Part shown: positions 54,181-64,000 of the stretch, in pieces
Numbering within the stretch: position 1 is the first letter of the stretch
How the letters are laid out: each line of letters starts with the position of its first letter
Assembly (NCBI GenBank): GCA_009760885.1
Contig: CM019702.1
Span: 50,395,238-50,459,237 of the forward strand
Direction: 5' to 3'
From: Achatina immaculata
Lineage: Eukaryota > Mollusca > Gastropoda > Stylommatophora > Achatinidae
DNA: 64,000 nucleotides
Program-made: the position numbers and the translations under genes
Notes under the pieces: model-generated
What the model was told of the DNA's origin: nothing
Databases searched by the model: none
What the model saw: the letters and a program-made list of their open reading frames with translations, nothing else

Positions 54181-55150
54181 CTTTCTGGTATTCAGTGACA
54201 GAGATACATGGCACGAGCCGTTTCTCAGGTGCTGGAAAAGTGTTTTAACTAAGAATGTTCATTCTCGACTTCAGGCCCGGTGTGTAGACCCGCATGTGTA
54301 GATAGTTAAATGTATGCACTTGACTCTTGTCCTTTCTTTGTACATTGCATTTAGGTGAGTTCTTCTTTCATCATGACATAACCACCGTTTTTTTCCCTTT
54401 CTTTTAGAGGGAGTTTTTTTTCAGTTTCTTTTACTATTAAACTTCCTCTAGACTCTTGTTTTATTAGGCTGTTAGTAGAACAATATTTGCATATCTTAAG
54501 TTGCTCATGTTGTAGCTCGCAGCTGGAATTCCTAACTTGATATGAAGATAAAATGAATATTTTAATATCTTCATAGTGCAGTGAAGTGGACGTCTTCATC
54601 ATCGAGAACAATGGTTCCCAACCTGTGGCCCGCGAACTCTGCCGGTGTTTCGTGACGACAACTCATGATCCCTTTTTTATTCTCGCTGTGAAATGTTTAA
54701 CAACCGATGTTTCGACGGATCTGAAATGTTTAACAACCGATGTTTCGACGGATCCGAAATGTTTAATAACCGATGTTTTGACGGATCTGAAATGAAGTAG
54801 TTGGCATATCTTGTTATGGCTCATCAAAAATAAAGATTCAAAGAGTTCAGACAGGACCAGCTCAAGGTGAAGGTTTTTACCTGATTATAAGAAGCTTGGT
54901 GAGGAAGTCTTGAAGCATCTTGCTCTCTTTTGTTATCCATACCTTTCTGAACAAATGTTTTCCTAATAACTTTCTCAACAAAGGTTTTCGACATACTGTT
55001 ACATGAACAAGCATAGAAATGTTGTTTCAGGTTTAAGAAAGAAAAAATAGGAAAGATTGAACCAGATGTGGAAGCGTTGTTTGGGATAAAAAGAGATATG
55101 ATTTCTCTGACCATATGTAGGTTGGTTGGAGCCAGAAATGCAGGAAAATA
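54181..55150. other. No gene recognised; one 33-bp triplet array
   Basis: 54690-54795 has three copies of AAATGTTTAACAACCGATGT then TTCGACGGATCTG. Near 54610 is GGTTCCCAACCTGTGGCCCG, a phrase I associate with dispersed repeats; not classified. No arrestin-like exon seen. Confidence 0.6.
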
Positions 55151-55154
55151 GAAC

Positions 55155-56695
55155 GCCATCATCAAGAGAACAGCAGCGACATGTATAAAAACATTGAAGA
55201 ATTGACAGGAAGATGAGAATAGCAGCGACATGTATAAGAACATTGAAGAATTGACAGGAAGATGAGAATAGCACCGACATGTATAAGAACATGGAAGAAT
55301 TAATAATAAAAGAGAACAGCAGAGACATGTATAAGAACATGGAAGAATTAATAATAAAAGAGAACAGCAGAGACATGTATAAGAACATGGAAGAATTAAT
55401 AATAAAAGAGAATAGGAGCGACATGTATAGGAACATTGAAGAATTAACGGAAAGAAGACAACAACAGCGACATGTATAAGAACATTGAAGAATTGACAGG
55501 AAGAAGAGAACAGAAGCGACATGTATAAGAACACTGAAGAATTGATGGAAAGAAGAGAACAGCAGCGACATGCATAAGAACATTGAAGAAATAATAATAA
55601 AAGAGAACAGCAGCGACATGTATAAGAACATTGAAGAATTAATAATAAGACCAGAACAGCAGCGACATGTATAAGGCCATTGAAAAATAAGAATAAGATC
55701 AGAACAGCAGCGACATGTATAAGAACATTGAAGAATTAACGGAAAGAAGAGAACAGCAGCGAAATGTATAAGAACATTGAAGAATTGACGGAAAGAAGAG
55801 AACAGCAGCGACATGTATAAGAACATTGAAGAATTAATAAGACCAGAACAGCAGCGACATGTATAAGAACATTGAAAAATAATAATAAGACCAGAACAGC
55901 AGCGACATGTATAAGAACATTGAAGAATTTATAGTAACAAGACAACATAGCGACATGTACAAGAACATTGAATAATTGACAGGAAAAAGAGAACAGCAGC
56001 GACATGTACAAGAACATTGAATAATTGACAGGAAGAAGAGAACAGCAGCGACATGTATAAGAACATTGAAGAATTGACGGAAAGAAGAGAACAACAGCGA
56101 CATATATAAGAACACTGAAGAGCTGACGGAAAGAAGAGAACAGCAGCGACATGCATAAGAAAATGGAAGAATTAATAATAAAAGAGAACAGCAGCGACAT
56201 GTATAGGAACATTGAAGAATTAACGGAAAGAAGATAACAACAGCGACATGTATAAGAACACTGAAGAAATAATAATAAAAGAGAACAGCAGCGACATGTA
56301 TAAGAACATTGAAGAATTGACGGAAAGAAGAGAACAGCAGCGACATGTATAAGAACATTAAAGAATTGACGGAAAGAAGAGAACAGCAGCGACATGTATA
56401 AGAACATTGAAGAAATAATAATAAAAGAGAACAGCAGCGACATGTATAAGAACACTGAAGAATTAACGGAAAGAAGAGAACAGCAGCGACATGTATAAGA
56501 ACATTGAAGAAATAATAATAAAAGAGAACAGCAGCGACATGTATAAGAACACTGAAGAATTAACGGAAAGAAGAGAACAGCAACGACATGTATAAGAACA
56601 TTGAAGAAATAATAATAAAAGAGAACAGCAACGACATGTATAAGAACATTGAAGAATTGATGGAAAGAAGAAAACAGTATAAAAGAGGATGTTGA
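55155..56695. repeat. Large minisatellite, about 45-50-bp unit
   Basis: About 33 units of GCGACATGTATAAGAACATT then GAAGAATTGACGGAAAGAAG then AGAACAGCA. Two main unit types alternate: one with GACGGAAAGAAGA, one with AATAATAAAAGA. The long minus-strand ORFs of CSYTCRCCSLLPVNSSMFLYMSLL-like repeats (up to 275 aa) are artefacts of this array. Confidence 0.95.
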
Positions 56696-57223
56696 AAGTG
56701 GAAGGAAGTAAGTATCATTATGGATAGCAGTGAAATACTCTGGGAATAATATTAAGAGAACTTACGACGAAAAGGAAGAGGTAAATATAGAGAACAATAA
56801 ATTCTTCTTCTTCAGCTTTCCGAGCCAATAAGGCACATTGCTGCAGATAAAGTTCACTTCTATTCCTCTCTATTCCTAATCTTCTCTCTCCAGTTGGTGA
56901 CATCAATTTCTTTTATATCCTCTTCTATGTTGTCTTTCCATCTCTGTTTTGGTTTACCCCTTGATCATGTTTCCTTCATCTCTTGTGCATACATACTTTT
57001 CGCTTGTCTGTTCTCTTCCATTCTTTCTACATGCCCCAGGCAGTGTAGTCTGTTCAGTTTGAAGACATTTATAATTCGTTTTGATTTAAATAAGCTGTTC
57101 AGTTTCGATGTTCTTTCAAAGTCTACATTCTTCACTGTTGGCATCCTTTATGAGCCCATAGATTCTTCCTAGGATCTTGTTCTCAAAGATCTTCAGTTGT
57201 TGTTCATCTTTCTTTGTTGTACT

Positions 57224-60200
57224 TCACTTTTCTGATCCATACATGACGGCTGGTCTTATTATAGTTTTGTAGATTGTTATTTTGGTGTTTTGGGACAGAC
57301 GTTTGGATTTAAACAGGTGTTGCAAGGCAAAGTATATTGTATTCCCTGTCCCTACTTTGCTTTTAATTTCCTCGCTTACTGTGTTGCTTCTGTTGAAGTT
57401 TGTGCTTAGATATTTGCATGTTTCTGCTTTCCTAATAATCATCTCTCCAACATGTATATAATCTAGATTATTCTGCCTCTGGTCTCTTGATATCTTCACA
57501 TACTCTGTCTTATCTTGGTTGAAAGTTCAAACCCACGTTTACTGCCACATCTCTCGGTGTATGCAGATATAGATGACTGCTTTCTTTTTTTCACTTTTCT
57601 GATTACCTTTTCTAGTACCAGGCTGAATAGTAATGGAGATAATGTATCGCCTTGTTTTAAATCAGTTCTTATACAGAAGGGTTCTGACTTTTCTTCCTTT
57701 ATATATTACTATGTTGTGTGCATCCTCCATGCATATTCTGGTCAAATTGATTAATTTATGAGGTACCTCAATTTTTTTTTTCACATTTTCCATAAGCTGC
57801 CCCTGTCTATGCCGTCATAGGATTTCTGGAAGTCAAATAAGATATTATGCACTTCTTTTCCATATTCCCAGTACTTTTCTGCTCTTTGACGTCGATAAAA
57901 TATTTGGTCTACGGTTAATTTATTATTCCTAAAACCTGCTTGATTGTCTCCTAGTATGTTCTCGCTGTATGGTTTTAATCTATTTAAAGTATAATAGATA
58001 TTATTTTGTAGCTTGTTTGTAGTAAGGGTGTTCCTCTGTAGTTTTCAAACTTGCTCTTATCGCCTTGTTTGAATACTTGAATCAGTAATGATTCTCTCCA
58101 TTCACTAGGGAGTTTTTCTTCTCTCCATATTTGTTGTATTAGTGCACATATCTGTTCATGTAGATTTATACCTTCTTTCTTAATCATTTCTGCAGCAATT
58201 CCATCTCAACCCTTTGCTTTGTTGTTTCGTCGAACCATGATACTGCAAATGACTTCTTCTAAGTCTGGTTCCTCTATTTCAGGTTCACAAGTCTGCATTT
58301 CTTCACATGTTAATGTGCTTATAGGCTCTTCACAGTTTAGTAGTTTTTCAAAATATTCTTTACATCTGATATACATTTTCTCTTCATTATTTATTATGTT
58401 TCCATTACTATCTTTCAAGCTCTTCAGAGGATGTTTATACCTTTGCTTTACTGTTTGCAGTTCTTTATAGAATTCCCTGCTTCTCTTATTCTGATGGCAT
58501 GTCTGCGTCTCACTTATCATGTCTTTCATATATTGTCGTTTTTGTTGATGAATAACTTTGTTTTAAATCAGTTCTTATACAGAAGGGTTCTGACTTTTCT
58601 TCCTTTATATATTACTATGTTGTGTGCATCCTCCATGCATATTCTGGTCAAATTGATTAATTTATGAGGTACCTCAATTTTTTTTTCACATTTTCCATAA
58701 GCTGCCCCTGTCTATGCCGTCATAGGATTTCTGGAAGTCAAATAAGATATTATGCACTTCTTTTCCATATTCCCAGTACTTTTCTGCTCTTTGACGTCGA
58801 TAAAATATTTGGTCTACGGTTAATTTATTATTCCTAAAACCTGCTTGATTGTCTCCTAGTATGTTCTCGCTGTATGGTTTTAATCTATTTAAAGTATAAT
58901 AGATATTATTTTGTAGCTTGTTTGTAGTAAGGGTGTTCCTCTGTAGTTTTCAAACTTGCTCTTATCGCCTTGTTTGAATACTTGAATCAGTAATGATTCT
59001 CTCCATTCACTAGGGAGTTTTTCTTCTCTCCATATTTGTTGTATTAGTGCACATATCTGTTCATGTAGATTTATACCTTCTTTCTTAATCATTTCTGCAG
59101 CAATTCCATCTCAACCCTTTGCTTTGTTGTTTCGTCGAACCATGATACTGCAAATGACTTCTTCTAAGTCTGGTTCCTCTTATTTCAGGTTTACAAGTCT
59201 GCATTTCTTCACATGTTAATGTGCTTATAGGCTCTTCACAGTTTAGTAGTTTTTCAAAATATTCTTTACATCTGATATACATTTTCTCTTCATTATTTAT
59301 TATGTTTCCATTACTATCTTTCAAGCTCTTCAGAGGATGTTTATACCTTTGCTTTACTGTTTGCAGTTCTTTATAGAATTCCCTGCTTCTCTTATTCTGA
59401 TGGCATGTCTGCATCTCGCTTACCGTGTCTTTCATATATTGTCGTTTTTGTTGATGAATAACTTTTTTAGTTTCTTTACAGTCTGTGTGGTACTTCTCCT
59501 CATTTCTTTTGTTGTTCATGTCATTTAACCATGTCTGTCTTGCTGTTCTTTTCTTTATGACTGCCTTTTTGTAAATTTGATCTAACCAGGTTTTTTTTTT
59601 AGTTATGATCTTGACTCCCAGGATTCTTCCGCTGTGTTCTTTATAATGGTTTTTATATCTTCCCATCTATCATCAATGCTTTTATTTTCTTCATTCCCTC
59701 CTGTGTTTATCTTATGGTTTAGCTCTTTTCTGAATTTTTCTTTAGTTTCTTATCTTTTGAAAGCATCTCTATTTATTACCGAGTTTTTATTTAATTTACT
59801 ATAACAATTTTTCTTCAGTCTGAATTTTAGTTTAGCTCCCACAAGATAATGGTCGGTGCTGCATTCAGCCCCTCTGTAACTTCTGATCTGAAGTAAGTTT
59901 GTTGTGTGCTTGGTATCAGTTAAAACATGGTCTGTCTGGTTGCATGTTAGGTTATCTGAGGATTTCCATGTTTGTTTATGGATGTTCTTATTTAGAAAAC
60001 GTGTGCTACTTATTCTCATTCCATAAGCTTCTGCCATATTTATTAGTCTCCATCCATTGTCATTAGATGTTTCATGCAGACTTTCTTTTCCTGTGATGTG
60101 TCTGTGTGACTCATCCTTTCCTATCTTTGCACTGAAATCTCCTAGTATTATCAGATTATCATGTTTCTGGGTCTTCTCTACTACTCTCTTTAACGTGTTG

Positions 60201-60259
60201 TAAAATTTATCTTTGACGTCATCCTCTGTTTCTTCTGTTGGCGCATGCACATTAATCAT
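57224..60259 (-). pseudogene. RTE-D endonuclease/reverse transcriptase ORF, fragmented
   Basis: EN: MINVHAPTEETEDD, LIILGDFSAKIGKDE, NQTDHVLTDTKHT and STDHYLVGAKLKF; the GDFNAKVG block reads GDFSAKIG, so its Asn is Ser. RT: LPSEWRESLLIQVFKQGDKS, QAGFRNNKLTVDQIF, ILFDFQKSYDGIDR (motif A) and LKQGDTLSPLLFSLVLEKV (motif B). The FADD/YADD box is missing: sequence after motif B runs directly into the zone before TKIRQSM. Then come YIHVGEMIIRKAETCKYL and YKTIIRPAVMYGSE. Multiple stops and frameshifts plus the internal duplication make it dead. Confidence 0.88.
57652..59463. repeat. Tandem duplication inside RTE-D, 906-bp unit, two copies
   Basis: TTGTTTTAAATCAGTTCTTA at 57652 recurs at 58558, offset 906, and the match continues to TTGTTGATGAATAAC at 58554 and 59460. 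Differences are few (for example CTCTATTTC versus CTCTTATTTC, GCGTCTCAC versus GCATCTCGC). The duplicated 67-codon minus-strand pieces at 57984-58187 and 58889-59092 are identical in protein. Confidence 0.95.
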
Positions 60260-60654
60260 TGTTATATTTTTGTTCTCTTGATGCGGAGGCTGTTGATTCT
60301 TTCATTGGTAGCACTGAAGTCCATCACTAAGCCCATACTTTTCTCTTGACAGCAGAACTTGTCCCAAGTTCATGTCTTCCATTGGTAATACCTCCGTATA
60401 CTAGCACCATTTCTCCTATGACCGTTATATCCTCTCCAAGCCACCTGATTTCCTGTAATGCTGTAACATCCATGTCATACCTACTTAGTTCATCTGTTAA
60501 TTCTTTAGCTGCCTATTGTCTGTATAAGATTCTGATATTCCGTGTTACAAATCTCATATTTTTGACGATTCAAGGTCGTAATTCATTTTTATCTGTCCAA
60601 TTTCGAGGCTTCTCTATTTGTTCCGTAACACTCATATTTTTTTATTTTGACGGA

Positions 60655-61190
60655 CATGGGGTCGTTGGTCCCCTGCTCCAACCCCCAACCTGGAGGAGCA
60701 GAGTGCAAGTCTCATCTGACCCCTACCCGCACCCCTACCCACACAGACCTTCTCAACATCTGACCCCTACCCGCACAGACCTTCCCAACATCTGACCCCT
60801 ACCCGCACAGACCTTCCCAGCATCTGCCCCTACCCACACAGACCTTCCCAACATCTGCCCCTACCCGCACAGACCTTCCCAGCATCTGCCCCTACCCACA
60901 CAGACCTTCCCAGCATCTGCCCCTACCCGCACAGACCTTCCTAGCATCTGACCCCTACCCGCACAGACCTTCCCAACATCTGACCCCTACCCACATAGAC
61001 CTTCCCAACATCTGACCCCTACCCGCACAGACCTTCCCAGTATCTGACCCCTACCCGCACAGACCTTCCCAGCATCTGACCCCTACCCGCACAGACCTTC
61101 CCAGCTTGCTTGGACCTGCCAACCCCCTCTGGTATAGCCCTGGGGATGGTCGGGGTACACAAGCTGTCACGCCACGACATACCATGTGAC
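60655..61190 (-). repeat. Tandem array, 31-32-bp GC-rich unit, in the presumed leader of RTE-D
   Basis: About 13 units of CCCCTACCCGCACAGACC then TTCCCAACATCTGA on the + strand (60690-61117). It is flanked at 60655-60690 by GGTCCCCTGCTCCAACCCCC and at 61118-61160 by CCCTGGGGATGGTCGGGGTA. Both flanks are GC-rich, as in RTE leaders, and unlike the AT-rich surroundings. Assignment to the leader is inference. Confidence 0.75.
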
Positions 61191-61195
61191 AGAGA

Positions 61196-61776
61196 GTAAT
61201 AACAACGGAAAACATATATCAGCTGTAGCAGTGGAAGACACTACATGCCATAAGAAAAACAACAAAGTACCAGGGCCAGATAACACAAGAACAAATAGAA
61301 ATAAGAACAAATAGAGGCATTAGGAGAACAAAACTGATCAGTGACATTTACAATAGTGGATATAGTCAACACGATTTTCTAGCATCAATATTTATAGCTT
61401 TTCTCAGACAACCGGAAGCAACAGAGTGCGAAGATCACATGACTATCACACAACACAAATGTTGCTTCACATAATCATGGGGAGAATAATCATGGGGAGA
61501 ATTAGGTGTAAAATAAGACCAGGAACTGCAGAAGAAAAGCGTGATTTCAGTGACGGAAAAGACACAAGTAATGTAACATACATCAAAAGATCACTAATAG
61601 GACGGGCCAAAGAATTAAAAGTAAAAATCTGTATCAATTTTTATAGATTATTGTAAAGCATTTGATAAAGTGAAAAAAATAAAGAATTCATGCATATGTT
61701 AAAAGATATTAATAAAGATGGAAAGGACCTGAGAATCATAAAACAGTTATATTGGAAACAAAAAGCTGCAGTCATT
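61196..61776 (+). pseudogene. RTE-B-like LINE (copy E), linker and RT N-terminal part, decayed
   Basis: Frame fragments read NNKVPGPDN (compare GKATGPDN in RTE-B), SDIYNSGYS, IIMGRIRCKIR and SLIGRAKELKVK. They end in KEFMHMLKDINKDGKDLRII and KQLYWKQKAAV, which match IIKMLEDINIDGKDLRIVKH and LYWQQEAAV in RTE-B. The match is cut at 61776 by a minus-strand LINE tail. The + strand resumes at 62150 with the 24-bp array. Confidence 0.82.
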
Positions 61777-62125
61777 CATTCATTTGCATGTCCTTTGCAG
61801 AACTTTGCCTCCCTAACAGCACTCCTGTAAGCCTCTCGATTATAAGCAAGATGCCCTGCTGCTGATGCATCCATTTATAGATCATCAACGATGTCTTACA
61901 GCCATCTTCGCCTTGGTCTTCCTTTCTTTCTTATTTCCCATTATGTACCCTTCCAAGAGGTCTTCTCTAGATTATCATGACGTTTAATTTGTCCAAAATA
62001 TATAAATATTTTTCTCTTTAATCCTATTTACTAGCCAGCCTTCTTCAATATTAAGTTCTTGTAGTATGGATATATTTGTTCTTTTTTGTGTTCATGATAT
62101 TTGAAAAAACTCTTCTGTAGCATTT
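61777..62125 (-). mobile_element. RTE-type LINE (family F), 3' terminal fragment inserted in copy E
   Basis: The minus strand reads YFGQIKRHDNLEKTSWKG, KKGRPRRRWL, DASAAGHLAYNREAYRSAV and REAKFCKGHANE, then an ATGAATGAATG tail at 61777-61788. This is the C-terminal tail of another RTE-like LINE, broken by stops. It is 5'-truncated at about 62125. Confidence 0.8.
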
Positions 62126-62149
62126 ACATTCAAAATCATTTATGTCTGC

Positions 62150-62463
62150 AGTCAGGACTGATAATCAAATAGGAGAGCATCAGAACATAGAAGTAGGAGA
62201 GTATCAGAACATAGAAGTAGGAGAATATCAGAACATAAAAGTAGGAGAATATCAGAACATAGAAGTAGGAGAATATCAGAACATAGAAGTAGGAGAATAT
62301 CAGAACATAGAAGTAGGAGAATATCAGAACATAGAAGTAGGAGAATATCAGATCATAGAAGTAGGAGAATATCAGAACATAGAAGTAGGAGAATATCAGA
62401 ACATAGAAGTAGGAGAATATCAGAACATAGAAGTAGGAGAATATCAGAACATAGAAGTAGGAG
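62150..62463 (+). repeat. Tandem array, 24-bp unit, in frame within RT coding sequence
   Basis: About 12.5 near-identical units encoding EYQNIEVG (DNA core GAACATAGAAGTAGGAGAAT). The unit aligns with KYQPIKQG/RVGKYQPI of RTE-B, just upstream of motif B, and the frame runs on without a break into VRQGCVLSFDLFSLYSE at 62460. The array therefore grew from eight codons of the LINE itself. Confidence 0.92.
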
Positions 62464-62640
62464 TACGGCAAGGATGTGTTTTATCCTTTGATCTTTTCTC
62501 CCTCTATAGTGAAAGGATTATGAGACACATTGAAAGCATGCCTTGGATAGCAGTGTTCGGATACAGCCTTACCAATCTAAGATATGCAGACGACATGGTA
62601 CTGATAGCCCAAAGCGAAGACGAAGAGCTACAATCCTTGT
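62464..62640 (+). pseudogene. RTE-B-like LINE copy E, RT motifs B and C
   Basis: VRQGCVLSFDLFSLYSERIM (motif B; RTE-B has VQQGCVLSPDLFSLYSE), then YSLTNLRYADDMVLIAQSED with an intact YADD. The frame is open from 62142 to 62663, joined to the 24-bp array. It ends where an inverted E/F segment begins. Confidence 0.92.
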
Positions 62641-62762
62641 TAGGCTTACAGGAGTGCTGTTAGGGAGGCAAGGTTCCGCAAGGGACATGCATATGAATGA
62701 GTGACTGCAGCTTTTTGTTTCCAATATAACTGTTTTATGATTCTAAGATCCTCTCCATCTTA
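62640..62762. repeat. Inverted copy of the E/F junction (right arm)
   Basis: The reverse complement of this segment matches about 61728-61838: the QLYWKQKAAV codons of copy E followed by the tail of family F (ACAGGAGTGCTGTTAGGGAG). Identity is high but not perfect (ATGCATATGAATGAGTG versus ATGCAAATGAATGAATG). Confidence 0.9.
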
Positions 62763-62789
62763 GAAAAAAAGTGAGGAGAAAGTGAGGAG

Positions 62790-62887
62790 AGAAGACAGAG
62801 GTCATGGTCATATCCACGAAAGAAACATCAGCAAAATACAACTTCAAAGCAAAAGCCACAGAATTAAAGCACGAGAACAAATTCAGG
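62790..62887 (+). pseudogene. RTE-B-like LINE copy E, RT palm/thumb codons
   Basis: Reads KTEVMVISTKETSAKYNFK and ATELKHENKFRYL, matching KTETMVISKKQNPPACSIK and QKFKHLGAVIT of RTE-B in order. It leads directly into the 45-bp array. Confidence 0.85.
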
Positions 62888-64000
62888 TATTTAAGAACAA
62901 TAATAACACAAGACAGAAGATACAAATTCAGGTATTTAAGAACAATAATAACACAAGACAGAAGATACAAATTCAGGTATTTAAGAACAATAATAACACA
63001 AGACAGAAGATACAAATTCAGGTATTTAGGAACAATAATAACACAAGACAGAAGATACAAATTCAGGTATTTAAGAACAATAATAACACAAAACGGAAGA
63101 TACAAATTCAGGTATTTAGGAACAATAATAACACAAGACGGAAGGTACAAATTCAGGTATTTAGGAACAATAATAACACAAAACGGAAGATACAAATTCA
63201 GGTATTTAGGAACAATAATAACACAATACGGAAGATACATATTCAAGTATTTAGGAACAATAATAACACAATACGGAAGATACAAATTCAGGTATTTAGG
63301 AACAATAATAACACAAGACGGAAGATACAAATTCAGGTATTTAGGAACAATAATAACACAAGACGGAAGATACAAATTCAGGTATTTAGGAACAATAATA
63401 ACACAAAACGGAATATACAAATTCAGGTATTTAGGAACAATAATAACACAAAACGGAAGATACAAATTCAGGTATTTAGGAACAATAATAACACAAGACG
63501 GAAGATACAAATTCAAGTATTTAGGAACAATAATAACACAAGACGGAAGATACAAATTCAGGTATTTAGGAACAATAATAACACAAAACGGAAGATACAA
63601 ATTCAGGTATTTAGGAACAATAATAACACAAAACGGAAGGTACAAATTCAGGTATTTAGGAACAATAATAACACAAAACGGAAGATACAAATTCAGGTAT
63701 TTAGGAACAATAATAACACAAGACGGAAGACACAAATTCAAGTATTTAGGAACAATAATAACACAAGACGGAAGATACAAATTCAGGTATTTAGGAACAA
63801 TAATAACACAAAACGGAAGATACAAATTCAGGTATTTAGGAACAATAATAACACAAGACGGAAGATACAAATTCAGGTATTTAGGAACAATAATAACACA
63901 AGACGGAAGATACAAATTCAGGTATTTAGGAACAATAATAACGCACGACGGAAGATACAAATTCAGGTATTTAGGAACGATAATAACACAAGACGGAAGA
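62885..64000 (+). repeat. Tandem array, 45-bp unit, in frame within RT coding sequence; runs off the window
   Basis: About 25 units, each encoding KFRYLGTIITQDGRY (DNA core ATTTAGGAACAATAATAACA). The unit aligns with KFKHLGAVITSDGKC of RTE-B (13645-13690), the YLG-type block that follows the RT palm. The early units have YLRTIITQDRR and later ones YLGTIITQDGR. The 405-codon minus-strand ORF across it (YLPSCVIIVPKYLNL repeats) is an artefact. Confidence 0.95.

Larger units (their letters stand above)
56803..60640 (-). mobile_element. RTE-type LINE, family D, inactivated, with internal duplication
   Basis: The minus strand gives, in order: RFVTRNIRILYRQ (EN start, near 60540); EN blocks at 59750-60259; a linker region at 59085-59666; RT blocks between 57500 and 59090; a thumb region at 57224-57499; and the tail LNRLHCLGHVERMEENRQ with KPKQRWKDNIEEDIKEID near 56880-57060. 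The 3' end is (GAA)n at 56803-56815. A 906-bp segment is present twice in tandem, so the RT N-terminal part is doubled. The leader may extend to 61190 (see the array there). Confidence 0.9.

Noticed and set aside
54824..56455. Several long minus-strand ORFs rich in Cys, Phe and Leu that look like membrane proteins
   Set aside because: They translate the reverse strand of the 45-50-bp array and overlap one another in different frames.
62743..63960. 405-codon minus-strand ORF of 15-residue repeats
   Set aside because: It is the reverse of the 45-bp array. A unit length that is a multiple of three keeps several frames open. The + frame has LINE homology.

Overview
This is animal genomic DNA, not bacterial. 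The evidence is spliced coding exons with GT/AG boundaries, RTE-type non-LTR retrotransposons (LINEs), a CR1/L2-like LINE, Tc1/mariner DNA transposons, and a very high density of minisatellites. Many RTE families plus many minisatellites fit an invertebrate, perhaps a mollusc or other lophotrochozoan; that placement is inference. Only one host gene is supported: an alpha-arrestin (arrestin domain-containing protein) on the + strand, with a start exon at 41519-41765 and a second exon at 48725-48936. Its later exons were not found and probably lie beyond the window.

Layout. 1-2340: a truncated RTE (minus), then an RTE 3' end split by a CR1/L2-like LINE. 2200-10910: minisatellites with 31, 36 and 45 bp units, the first with higher-order duplication. 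10920-14225: a near-full-length but broken RTE (family B) inside the 45-bp array; a 1376-bp tandem duplication copied its 3' end. 16340-20170: more arrays, a Tc1 scrap and a LINE scrap. 20172-23371: a complete RTE (family C) with an uninterrupted 993-codon ORF and a 16-bp target-site duplication. 23786-28845: two overlapping tandem duplications (1745 and 1276 bp). 29800-33560: 40, 46 and 22 bp arrays. 33649-37290: second RTE-B copy. 37411-38169: internally deleted mariner. 38240-38990: RTE relic. 39294-41110: 42 and 13 bp arrays.

41519-48936 is the arrestin start exon, a 7-kb intron made almost wholly of arrays and LINE scraps, and exon 2. 48988-53171 holds two Tc1-like elements abutting at one TA; the second carries a 5'-truncated RTE-C copy. 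55160-56690 is a large array. 56803-60640 is an RTE (family D) with a 906-bp internal duplication. 61196-64000 is a B-like RTE relic in which two different tandem arrays (24 and 45 bp) have grown, in frame, out of reverse-transcriptase codons.

Taken together, the window is a record of repeats landing in and growing from one another: LINEs insert into arrays, LINEs insert into DNA transposons, and arrays arise inside LINE coding sequence. RTE-C looks recently active, because it has an intact ORF and two copies about 98-99% identical in protein. RTE-B is dead in all copies here, and two dispersed copies share the same stop codons.
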